Shown here: positions 27,001-37,814 of the stretch, piece after piece
Position numbering within the stretch: position 1 is the first letter of the stretch
Layout: each line of letters opens with the position of its first letter
Assembly (NCBI GenBank): GCA_002751075.1
Contig: NAOQ01000306.1
Location: 27,933-80,986 of the forward strand
Source of the DNA: Ichthyophonus hoferi
Lineage: Eukaryota > Opisthokonta > Ichthyosporea > Ichthyophonida > Ichthyophonidae
DNA length: 53,054 nucleotides
Direction of reading: 5' to 3'
Notes under the pieces: generated by a model
Seen by the model: the letters and a program-made list of their open reading frames with translations, nothing else
Database searches by the model: none
Told to the model about the DNA's origin: nothing
Translations under genes and position numbers: made by a program

Positions 27001-27778
27001 AGTTAAGACCAATCCAATCTTAGCGAATAGTGCACTATGATGTCTTATTGGCTTCTTTCAAAGGATAGATAAGATTATTTCATTACTAACATTAACGATA
27101 TAGCCCTATGAAGACTAACCATTGGTGCTCACTATCCCACAGGAAAATATGCATGAGATCCTCTTGGATACAGCCGCCAATTACCACTCGAAATTATCTA
27201 CTGAGTGTTTGATTGAAGCATTTGAGGTCGCAAATGAAAAATTAAGAGTACAAATAAGAAACCTGGATCATATGCCTGGTAATTATCTTAATTATATCAG
27301 GCGTTGTGGTTTGTTATTTATCAGGATTTATAGCTAATACAGTATAGTCCGTTGTTGTATTTTACTATTATAGTACAGCTAAGGCTAAGAGGTTGAGGTT
27401 ATTTTTACGTCACAGTTGGTTCTTTATAGCTGATAAATAACCAATAACCATCTTTTTAAGTTGATGGGCCGTTATGTTTAGCACTGCATCTGTTAGTATA
27501 TCTGTTCATATTATACTACATAGTACTATATTATATATTATGGATGATAGTATAGTATAGTATAGTATAGTAATACTATTGTATCTCATGAATTTTGGGA
27601 CACCATGCTGTTTTCATATTTAGTACGTTACATTAATAGGCTTATACATTTTAATTAAGTATTAGTCGAGGTTCTACTGAATCCATGTTTTATTTTCTTT
27701 TAATCCTCCAAGCCTATACACTCATCTAAAGCATTGTTATTACTTTATGTGTTTTTTCTTATTATTATTATTATTAGC

Positions 27779-27820
<42 letters not shown>

Positions 27821-29069
27821 TTGATTTCTTCACTCTGATATTATATGCAAAAGGAGTGACGGCGAAAGAAGCACAGCGATTGGCCAAGGATCATTATACC
27901 TATGCAGAATTTCATTCTAATACATGCTCTATGTTTCTCCTCTGTCATACAGATGACATAGCCTGTATATCATAGATGTATTTTTATTTCAACCATTCCT
28001 CCACGTGACTAGAATCACATTAAACCAGATAAATTATCCAATAATATATATATATATATTGTAAAAGATAAAGAGCATATAAGTTTTAATTATTCTTGTT
28101 TTCTCTATATATCCTTGCCGCTTTCTGCACCCCGACTCACCTTATTTTCTTCTCTCTTTCTTTCTCTATTGTTATATACCTATTAGGTACAACTGCAGTC
28201 ATGGTACTCGTGACATCAAGCGAATTACTTTGCTCCAATATTGGTGATTCCAGGGCCGTAGTGGCAGTTGAAGAAGTTGACCAAGATGGCCAGATACGAT
28301 TGGAGGCCATAGCGCTCAGCCACGATCAGAAGCCTGGTGTCCCAGATGAGAGAGAGAGGATAAGAGCTGCAGGCGGCTATGTAACTGTATGTTTATGTAT
28401 AGATGTATAGAGTGATGTAGGTATGTACCCTTGTAAAAAGGTGCATATTTATATGTGTGCAGGTATGTGTACGTTTATGAGGATTTGATTAGTGTCCTCT
28501 CCATCCTATCGCTATTCATTGCTTCCTTGTCATTCACTACTCTTATCAGCCATCCCCTCTCCTAGGAGTCGAAGTCTAATATGGCATCATCCGCCTGTCG
28601 TTTATCAGCCCCTAAAAAGAAAGGAGGCTATCACTCATTGGGTGTGGCTCGCAGTGTGGGTGATTACCAGGCCGGGCCAGGCATGTCAGGTAATTTTTGA
28701 TTCATGTATGATCACACATACATACACTTATATGGTTGTATTTTTCTTCTTGTACGCATATAGACATGCATGCTATCCTACTATCATATATCTATCGCAT
28801 ACTATATCTAACTATACTTGTATCATACATGCCCAGCGGTACCAATATTTGAGACTCACATGCGCAGTGATTCGGACCGATTTGTAATTATAGCCTGTGA
28901 TGGTTTGTGGGATGTGATATCGAGTCAAGAAGCCGTCGATATTGTAGGGCAGATTGCTAAAAAAGGGACGAATTGGAGCTGCATGGAGGCAGCCAATTGG
29001 CTGTGCCAGAGAGCTGTAGTGTTAGGTAGTGTAGATGATATATCAGTGATTGTGGCCTCCCTAGATTAG
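18029..29069 (+). CDS. leucine-rich-repeat PP2C-type protein phosphatase (PHLPP-like)
   Basis: Exons: 18029-18318, 18440-18482, 19554-19726, 20126-20195, 20490-20702, 21961-22084, 22557-22725, 23030-23126, 23773-23914, 24406-24499, 24586-24689, 25149-25281, 25723-25852, 26428-26574, 27143-27278, 28187-28386, 28566-28689 and 28837-29069. All phases agree and give 873 residues; exon 2 is the least certain. The N-terminus (1 to about 85) is basic with no PH domain. MGQHIT fits an N-myristoylation site. About 15 leucine-rich repeats follow (about 90-545), for example VLDLGSNLLSEFP and NMSYNQLTTLP. The PP2C domain (about 585-873) keeps the metal-binding acids: FIED (D606), VFDGHGG (D630), CDGLWD (D818) and VDDISVIV (D863). 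This LRR-PP2C order is known from PHLPP, which dephosphorylates AKT and PKC, and from fungal adenylate cyclase; no cyclase domain follows here. An active membrane-tethered Ser/Thr phosphatase is inferred. Confidence 0.9.
19356..19446 (+). repeat. degenerate CTATA/CTACTATA tandem repeat
   Basis: Repeats of about 10 and 20 bases built from TACTATATTC and TACTATACCC lie in an intron of the phosphatase gene. A related looser ACTATCTTA-type tract follows at about 19,850-20,060. Confidence 0.7.
21327..21458 (+). repeat. exact 132-base duplicate left of the assembly gap
   Basis: This segment is identical to 21,859-21,990, including the intron end and the first 29 bases of phosphatase exon 6. It abuts the run of N directly. 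Two contig ends that failed to merge would give this pattern. Confidence 0.9.
21459..21854. other. assembly gap of 396 N
   Basis: Unknown bases lie inside an intron of the LRR-PP2C gene. Given the exact duplication on both sides, the true gap length may be zero. Confidence 0.95.
21859..21990 (+). repeat. exact 132-base duplicate right of the assembly gap
   Basis: This is the second copy of 21,327-21,458. It continues into the complete exon at 21,961-22,084, so this is the copy used in the gene model. Confidence 0.9.
24018..24050 (+). repeat. (AT)n microsatellite in phosphatase intron
   Basis: An uninterrupted TA dinucleotide run, one of several in these introns. Others lie at about 18,517-18,533 and 28,043-28,060. 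Confidence 0.85.
27767..27821 (+). repeat. (TTA)n microsatellite in phosphatase intron
   Basis: A TTA/ATT trinucleotide array with a few interruptions, just upstream of the possible cassette exon. Confidence 0.85.
27854..27964 (+). other. possible cassette exon of the LRR-PP2C gene
   Basis: This 111-base open segment follows a GCAAAAG acceptor and precedes a T|GTATAT donor. It starts and ends in phase 1, so it can be skipped or included between the exons ending at 27,278 and starting at 28,187 without shifting the frame. It would add 37 residues, beginning GVTAKEAQRLAKDH and ending SMFLLCHTDDIA, between a PP2C helix and the GTTAVMVLV strand. The peptide NTCSMFLLCHTDDIACIS aligns over its length with GTTAVMVLVTSSELLCSN from the next exon, as an old exon duplication would. 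Direct joining without it fits PP2C better, so it is left out of the main model. Confidence 0.45.
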
Positions 29070-30897
29070 ATATTGGTCGGTATATGGGTGGCGGGGTTTA
29101 TTTAGATCGGTATGTATAATTGCTAAGGAGTCATATAATGCATATATATATGATTACGTGCTAGCTAGATCAGGTATTATGATTGGTGTGTTTTAGAGTC
29201 GCACCTACCTATGTCCATACTATTGCCTATATATTGAAGATGGGATTGGCTGGGATTTAGTCATGTTGTTTTTGATCGGCACATTAGCATTCTAGCACCC
29301 ATGCTTCTGTATTATTGGGCCGTATATATTTTATCCGCTTAGATTTAACCATATATCGAGTATTTTAGTATTTAGTATTTATGCTTTCAGTTTAAATTGT
29401 GTATTGTTTAGGATAGACAAATAGCTTGAAGTGGGTAACATATCATAAATGTGTTTCATTTATATATTTTAATTACACATGCGTTGTATACATGTGTATA
29501 TATCTTGATCTACTTTTTTATAATTGGTTTTGTTGTTTCTAGCTGATAAACAGCTATATAATTGTGACTATATATATTTACGTTACATTATTGGTTACAT
29601 GGTTTACATATCTACATTGGGTTGGCCGACCCAGGTCTACAAAAATAATATAGGTCCATGGGAAGAGACCATTGGAAATTATTCTCTTCATTTAATTGGA
29701 TCCCAATTGTAATTGGAGTCTGTATCGACGTATGCTCTGTGAGTATACTCTACTTGACTCCAATAAAATATAAATATTAAAAAGATAAAATATCCACCCT
29801 TAAGTGTGGTATATTATCGCATCATATTAGGTTATATCATAGTATTACCATATCGTATCATGCCTGCTATGCAATCAATGGCAGTAAGAAATTTAAAATT
29901 TGGGTTAAGGCGTCTTTGTAATAAATGCAATCGATGTGAACACTTATATTTATGTCTACAATTATTGTACTACATATCTATATTTCAAATTCTTTATTTA
30001 ACTTTAATTGTATAATTGCAAGTTACCTCGCTTAAGACAATCTTCCAATCGAGTCTGGAATGCAGGTTGTCCTTGTATTAATTGAAAATGAGTATATGAC
30101 CAATCATTATTTTATTTTAGAAACAAAAAAAGATTGAATATTATTAAAATGACCTGATTGATTCAATTATAATATTGATATAAACCAATTATCCAATCAC
30201 ATTTAACAACTGAGGAAGATTACAAAACAGTATCAATTAATGATTGGTGGTTTTAATGAACAAATCAAAAGTTGCAACCAGACTAAGAACCAGGTTTTAG
30301 GCAAGATTGAACTGCACGACGTGATAGTTTTCTATGGAAGGGTACAAAGGTAGAGAATATAAAATGTAAATAACTTAGAGAACATACTAGGAATGCCCAT
30401 ATGTATCCGCACAAACAACTATATTTAAATTTTCACATTGTGAAATGAAAATTATATTCTAATCTCCCATGTTAAAAACATTTAAAGTATAGTTGACTGT
30501 TCCAACCTCCATTATACCAGGGAATTATATATACACACTTATCTTCACAGGGAGAAAAATGTAATAAACAAGAGTAATAAAAAAGGAGAGAAGACATACA
30601 AGAGGAAGACGTAGGAAATTTTCATGCCCAATACAAAAAAAAACCAACAGTTATATACGTATATACAGGGCAAAAAAATTTATGTAGTAATTAATATATT
30701 GAAAATGAAAATTAAGTGAGCCGTGGTCGGAATTACCAAGTAATATTTATGTCTCTCCGAGCCCCGGCTCAAGTGTTTTTGTGCAAACAAAACCAATAAA
30801 GTAAATGCGTATATTTATTTATTTTAATATATATAAAAAAATATAAAAAATAAAATATAGTAGACTACCTGAAATACTGTATAATACTAAGTGTAGA
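29070..30897. other. spacer between phosphatase and VAMP genes
   Basis: It contains the presumed 3-prime UTR and then AT-rich DNA with several TGATTGG/CCAATCA heptamers (for example near 29,181, 30,098, 30,193 and 30,241). No gene was recognised. Confidence 0.5.
29762..29767 (+). terminator. candidate poly(A) signal of the phosphatase gene
   Basis: AATAAA lies about 690 bases after the stop codon, the first clear canonical hexamer I noticed on this strand. It implies a long 3-prime UTR if used. Confidence 0.3.
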
Positions 30898-33857
30898 ATG
30901 GAAGGGAGCGGAAGAAGGGAAAGAAAGGAGAGCACTACTGAGGTAAAGGTTGATTTCATTTGGGGCCAACATCTTTAGCCGTCATGACATTTTTATTGTT
31001 ATACTTGTTTATATTTTTATTTCACGTTTGTGTTTTAGTATATTGTGTCTTCCGTACTACTATGTATTTGGGTTTTTTTTTACAGTCTATTGGTTTGAAG
31101 ATACGACTTTAATACTTTAATAATACGAAATTGATGAAAAGTTTAGAGTCGTTCATTTGTCTGTTTTAACTTTTTCCTTACAAACCTAACTATCAGACCA
31201 GGCCAAACTCTCTCTAATTATACTCTTTAATGAACATGAACCAGGTGTATAATTACATTAGTGAACGCTGCCCTAAATAAATGCCTGATATTATATAAGT
31301 CAATTGATGTTGAGTATGGCGGGACTTTCCCTTCTCCATTATTCTGTTAGCCAGAAAGAATCTACACCCCCTCCTACATATTTATATCTACAAAGCCACG
31401 TACACATACTTATAATATATTTGCTTGTGGAAATATTATTTCACAAGTTATATCTTATTTTACAAGGTTACATGGATATATATTCTTGTTTGTCAATTTC
31501 TTTTCTCTGTTTATATATATATATTTATCATTCCAATCACAAGTGTGTCCTCTCTATAACGATGTCTTTCATTTTGTGTAACTATTGTATTAACATACAC
31601 ATATATTTTACACTTGCACATACGAGAATAAAGAGAGTTTGACACCTTTATATTTACTGAACATATAGAGAGAACTCCTGGGCGGCCGGGGCTCCATCAG
31701 TGATGATGAACTTATGTAAGCCACTATTTCCCCCTACACCCCCTCTATATTATAATACATCTTAATATGTTCCTCTCAACGTATGTATATTTATATATCT
31801 GTGTAGGCGTTTATGCGTATCTTCATCTCCTATTGGTTATCAGTATAGCGTACATATAATATTTTAGAGTAGGGTATGTCCCTACCACAGGAATAGGATT
31901 CTCGTATACCTGATAGTATATGCTATGTGTTATATTCCTACCTATATATACGCAGATGTAATGCATCCTTTACACACAGCCTATAATATAGTATCTTGTA
32001 GTTTATACTTCTCCTTTCTCCACGTCTAGGTATCGTACCATATTATAGCTCCCTTGTACCCCCTCACAGCTTCCTAATTCCTCCTTACTATTTCTTCTGT
32101 GGTTTCATAATCATATAGGGCATTTACTAAAGCAACCTTTTTATTGTGCTTTCCACCACATGTACATATATTCATTATGCATTATCCCTTATCCCTTAAC
32201 ATACATGTATACTTTCTTACACGCCTGTACAGGGATGATGACGATGACCCGACCAGTAGGATCAACCGAGTGAAGAGGGAGGTAGAAGATGTGACAGGGA
32301 CAATGAGGGAGAACCTCTCAAAGGTTATGGCCCGGGGGGAGACTTTGGTGGATATTGAGTCAAAGTCTGGTAAAAAACCCCATCCTTTTAAAATTTCAAA
32401 ATATTTTTTATAAAAACCTGATTGGATAGGCGCCTAATTGAGGTTTTGTTTTATAGTAGTTATGGCCGCAAGATATTAAATTACAAATTACGAATTGATT
32501 GGTTATATATCTTTAAATTAATCGGATTGAATGGACAGGCGTCTAATTTCTATTTGTTTATCAAATTTAAGCATTAAAATACCGACCAGTGTCATTTCTA
32601 GTTAGTTAATAGTAAATTTTAATATGAACATTAAAACACCTACACCTATAATAACACAGAGGGTCTAATGGAGGGAGCTTCTGCCTTTAGATCAGGTGCC
32701 CGTCGTGTTAAGAAGAAATTCTGGTGGCAACAGATCAGGGTAAATTATATACTGTACTGTACTATACTATACTATAGGCTATAGACTATGAAATTGAGGT
32801 GGAATGAAAAAAAAAACACAAATGGAAGCACCCTGAAAGACAAAATATTAAACTTGAATGCTTTGCTATTTTATTTCACATTTTTTTCTATTTTTGTTCT
32901 TTTCCTTTGACTTTCCTATGCTACCTCTGTGATATATACAAATTTAGTCCAGATAGTATATATATGTGTACATGTATGTGTATGGGTGTGTGTGCAATTT
33001 TAATTAGTAACGCATTGAAATATATGGCCAATAAAACCTATACGAACACGATGTATGAGAACAAGGGAGGGAACCCTGGAGTATCTATAAGCAATGAGAA
33101 ACGGGTATAATGGGTAGAAACAATCAAATAGATATGTGTGTAATATATAAAGACTAAATAAATCAATGGAGCAGCAGTAGAAACCACCTAATATATACTA
33201 TAGCCCGCACCAATCATGACCTATCATTCTATTTTAAACAACTTGACGAGGTGCGTGTAACTATGTTTGTCATAAGGATAATGGCGTCATTGTGACACTA
33301 TTATGGCAAAAGAAAATGTATGTGTGAAAAGAAGGAGAGGGCGGATGTGATTGATTATTAGTGAGTGAGTGGTGACTAATAGGGCGGGGGTCACAGATGT
33401 CCGTGCTGGTAGGATCTATTATACTAGTGATACTGTCGATTACAATTAGTAAGTATACATATACTCTTTCTCTAAACACATTATACCTCTCTCTTGCTAG
33501 GACAGACAATGACTAATCTTATTCATTTTTGCAAACCATCATATAATATACACATAATATTATCCCATGCAAAGAAACTTAACTACCCGCACACACTATA
33601 TATACTTTAATAAATCATTAATACACTGCTATAATACAGTCTAGTTAATCATATGAAATATGCCAACGTTTTTAACCAACCCCTCTCCTACTAAATGGTA
33701 CTATTCTAACATATACTGGTATGTCTATCCGTCTATGCTCTCCTATTGGCCATTCATTTTTTCCTCCTCTCATGCCCTTGCTCTGTTTCTATATATCTCA
33801 TGTCATTGGCACACAGTCGCAGCCGTCTTGAAGGCCAAGAAGGATAGGGACCGTTAA
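30898..33857 (+). CDS. synaptobrevin/VAMP-type R-SNARE
   Basis: Exons: 30898-30942 (tentative), 31669-31715, 32233-32369, 32660-32739, 33397-33448 and 33817-33857, giving 133 residues. An R-SNARE sits in vesicle membranes and zips with Q-SNAREs on the target membrane to drive fusion. The SNARE helix runs from about residue 40 to 100 (RINRVKREVEDVTGTMRENL). The Arg in TMRENL sits at the zero-layer position that defines R-SNAREs. Next come KKKFWWQQIR, matching the juxtamembrane KRKYWWKNLK of animal VAMPs, a C-terminal membrane anchor (MSVLVGSIILVILSITI, about 103-122) and a basic tail. The N-terminus is acidic (SISDDELMDDDDD). Phases fit across all joins. The first exon was chosen because its ATG frame ends in phase 0 at GAG|GTAAAGG, but another start exon is possible. 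I cannot assign a VAMP subtype. Confidence 0.85.
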
Positions 33858-34013
33858 ATGGACAATCTTGGTGGAACCAGGCCAAGCTTAGAATGCCAGC
33901 CAAATTCCATATTACAAGACCATTATAAGGTTAAATAATTTGTTAATTAGTTAAACCTACTGGTTGTTATGGACACCCTTTCGTTGGTAGATAAAAAATA
34001 TGACAATAATAAT

Positions 34014-34019
34014 AATAAA
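34014..34019 (+). terminator. candidate poly(A) signal of the VAMP gene
   Basis: AATAAA lies about 155 bases after the VAMP stop codon, at the end of an AAT repeat. Confidence 0.4.
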
Positions 34020-34968
34020 GTATATGCGTGTATTGGTTGCGCATGACATGTGTTACTTTAACCTGTGAATTCTACCCATTATATATTGTAGACCTCTGAT
34101 GCCATTTACAGGCGTGACTTATTGGTTGAAAATAAGAATAACACATTTTTGATTTGTATATGTGGTGGCCGGGCTAGATCATTTTTTGTAGAATGTTTTT
34201 AAATTTGCTTGCGACGGTGAAATATCAAACTGTCTTAAGGAGATATTGTATTATTGCCGTACTCCCATATAGTCATAGTATAGTTACAATCTAATAGCCT
34301 AGTACATCATTTTATATTGTATTGTTGTTGTAGTATCATATAGTCCTCGTATTGTTATGCTCTAATTACATGAAACCATTCATTGGATCTAATTAGTAAT
34401 TCTAAAAGAAATTACAATTCTGCACGCGATTGACCTCCGTTGCCTTATATAGTACCTCTCTATTATTCAATGGAAAGGCATCAATCAACCCAGTAGTAGG
34501 AAGTACTACGTCATATGGTATAGTGTCATCATAAGGAACCAATCAAATGCATTTATTAAAATTAAACCAAAATAAAGATAATCAAATTCATCGGTCATAT
34601 CAATGGTTGGATTTAATATGGCCAATATTTTTCCATACTATGAATGCTAAATAAGACATCCTATTCCAAATCAAAACTGCATAACCTCAATAAGCCCTTT
34701 TTACCATACACTCAATAAAAAAATACATAAAAAAAATATTGTGGCTTTGCTTAGTGAAGAACCTTAAGATATAATCATCAGGATACTAATTTCTACTCCT
34801 TTTTGCAAATTAGCTAAGTTAAATTAGATAATTCGGTAATGTTAATGATTCACAACACTCCTAGCAACAGTGCTCTGATTGGTTATAATAAAATGGCATT
34901 CCTCTACCTCTTAATACCCCCATGATTATAAGGCTACAGCAGGTTATTTTATAACAATCATAAATAGG
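34020..34968. other. tail-to-tail spacer between VAMP and CSN4
   Basis: This is AT-rich DNA between two converging genes. Nothing further was recognised. Confidence 0.5.
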
Positions 34969-34974
34969 TTTATT
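34969..34974 (-). terminator. poly(A) signal of CSN4
   Basis: Read on the minus strand this is AATAAA, 14 bases past the CSN4 stop codon, so the 3-prime UTR would be very short. Confidence 0.5.
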
Positions 34975-34987
34975 AATTATATATAAA

Positions 34988-37762
34988 CTAGGCATCAGTA
35001 CTAATCTTTTTATACCAATCAGGATGGGCAAGGGCAATACGATCTACAATACTGTTCACCTGGAGACAGGCATCTTGGATTTGCTGGTCCCATTTCTCTA
35101 CTAGATGCACTGTAGGCGTGTGTATATATATGTATATGTATGCATGTATGAATGTGTGTATGTGTGTATCGATCTATGTATAATATGTATGTGCATAAAA
35201 CAGCAGAGAAAGAAAATCAGAAAGGAAGAGAAAAGACATGCAAAACATTAAATAAAAAATCAGTGCAACCATATCCATATATGGCTGTGGGAGTACTATT
35301 CTGATTAGCATTTTAATGGCTAATCAGCTGCTATAATTCATGATTAATGCTTGGGAAACCTAATCAGTATTGTGCCTTTAAACGATGGCCTACACAAGCC
35401 AACGATATTCAAGTGGACTAGGATCGGGTTAAAAAATATGACCTGGCCCCAACTGTCTAATTAAAACCATTTACTGGGTGTGAAACCCTTTTTTCATTTT
35501 GGACTGGAATAAGTCAAATATATACGCCACATTAAAAGGCCAAAACACACTATTTAAATCAAGTTAGAACCACGAGAGATAAAGAGCAATATATAGATAT
35601 ACCATCATGGAGAATGTAACATTGCCTACCTCCTTCAAATCGCACCAACCCATCTATCTGGTCTATACATCCCCCCATACGTCCCTCTGTGATCATCTGG
35701 CAGGCCATCTTTTCAGCCTGTAAGGGAAAAAAAGAAAAAGAAGGAAAGAAGGAAAGAAAGATAGAAAGAGAATAATAGAATAACAAATTATTTTTTGTTA
35801 ATGTGTCGCAATAACGACAGAGAAAGGACACAGGATAGGCTGGTTTACACATAGCGCACTTCTAAAAAAACAATTGCTTCACTGCTCATCTTAAAATTGG
35901 CTTGAATGTTGGATTGGGTAATATGGTATGACTGGATCCAATATGATCTAATGAAAGTAAGTTATTATGTCATTGACCTAATAAGGCTTAATTATTATAT
36001 CATTGACTCAGTTCTATTTAATTGGCAGTCATTCTTAAGTTACCACGTACCACATACCAGCATATGTAGCCGGATGGAAAGCAAAGAAGTATTTTACAAT
36101 AAATAAACCAATAAGGAAACCAAAATGAATTATATTAGCTATTACATAACAAAATATCCAAAGTTACAAAAAATCCAAAACAAAAAGAAAATTTCTGATC
36201 AGAACATGATTGTACTATACTTCTAGCCCCATATATATATATATACTACATGAAATAACTAAAGAAAAAATAAGTATTGATGTGGCTTAAAGCAAATGTA
36301 AAGGGCTGGTTGGATGAAGAAGATATTACAAAATAAATACAAAAGATGTANNNNNNNNNNNNNNNNNNNNNNNNNNNNNNNNNNNNNNNNNNNNNNNNNN
36401 NNNNTACTTAACTTCTATATAATTATGTATTATAATTTATATTATATTATATTGTACTCGATTAAATTATATAGAATCCTTAAAGTATTTAGAATACGAA
36501 TAATATAAAAAGAATGATATTATTATAAACTATTACAATGTAGATGAGAATAATATAGAGGGAAATAGGGAATGAGTGGATAAGAAAGGACAAGTACGTA
36601 AGTGATTAGGCAATATGACACTAACGAAAAATTTAAAAATTACTTATAGGCAGACAAAGGAAACAAAAATATAGCAAATGGTCAAAGGACCTTTAATATT
36701 AAAATACAACAGGCTATTAATATCTACCAACCTGTATGGGCGTAATTTCCAGAAGAGAGCCTAATTCGACAAAGGAGATATTCTTGTAGAGCTTACTGGC
36801 TGATAGCATGTTGTGCTCACCTACCGCACGGTGGAGGATAGTGGATCCTGGAAGAGAAGAGGAAGAGAAGAAGGAGGGAGGGAAGAAATATATTTACAGG
36901 ATATTTACATCCAGAGGGGGGGAGAGAGTGAGAAAGAAAGGGAAAAGGAAGGAGAGCAAAATAACGAGAGAAAAAAAATAGAAAGAAATAGAAAAAGATA
37001 GGGAAATGTGGCAGTACCAATCCCATCCTCCTCTAATCAAAATAAGCACAAATTCGCCATCAGGTAATACCAACCCTCATTGGAGGATTGTAATAATGTC
37101 TTAGATGATAGGGCCTCGTAACTCTAAATATATTAAGGCAGCCAATGATTATTTAGTTCAAAATATGAATACTTCATTGCATAGCTCTATGATGAAAACA
37201 AACAAGTCGCACTGCGCACTGTTGTATTCTACTGGTCAATACAAACGAATGAAATGTTTAGAAAATAGTTAGTCCATTCAGTGATTGGTAACCTATTATA
37301 TCCTAAATAGCTCCTGCCACTCACAATACCTAAATGTATATATGGTAAACTTTTAGATATAAACCCATCATAACCAATCACAGAGTAGAAATAAACACAA
37401 AATACTTCATTACCATCAGCTGTGACTGCCATCTGGTGTGTTGCTAGGGTCTTCCCAAATTGGGTAATATCGGATAGCTTGATGGTGCGATCTAGATACC
37501 TATAGACCAAAAGAATTAGGAGACGCCAGAACTAATAGATTGGGCAAATATCACGAAAGGAATTTTATGTTTATTTTTATTTTTATTTTTTATGATCATG
37601 TGATTCTCCATTAAAGGCCTCCCACTATTGGTTCATTGGTCATCCATCTACCACCACATATTTAATACATGATTATCAGCCAAGGTAAGACCTGGTTAAT
37701 AATCATGGTATCTTGGGTCAGATATGGTATGATGTAATAAGAATGGTAATAGTAACAATAAC

Positions 37763-37814
<52 letters not shown>

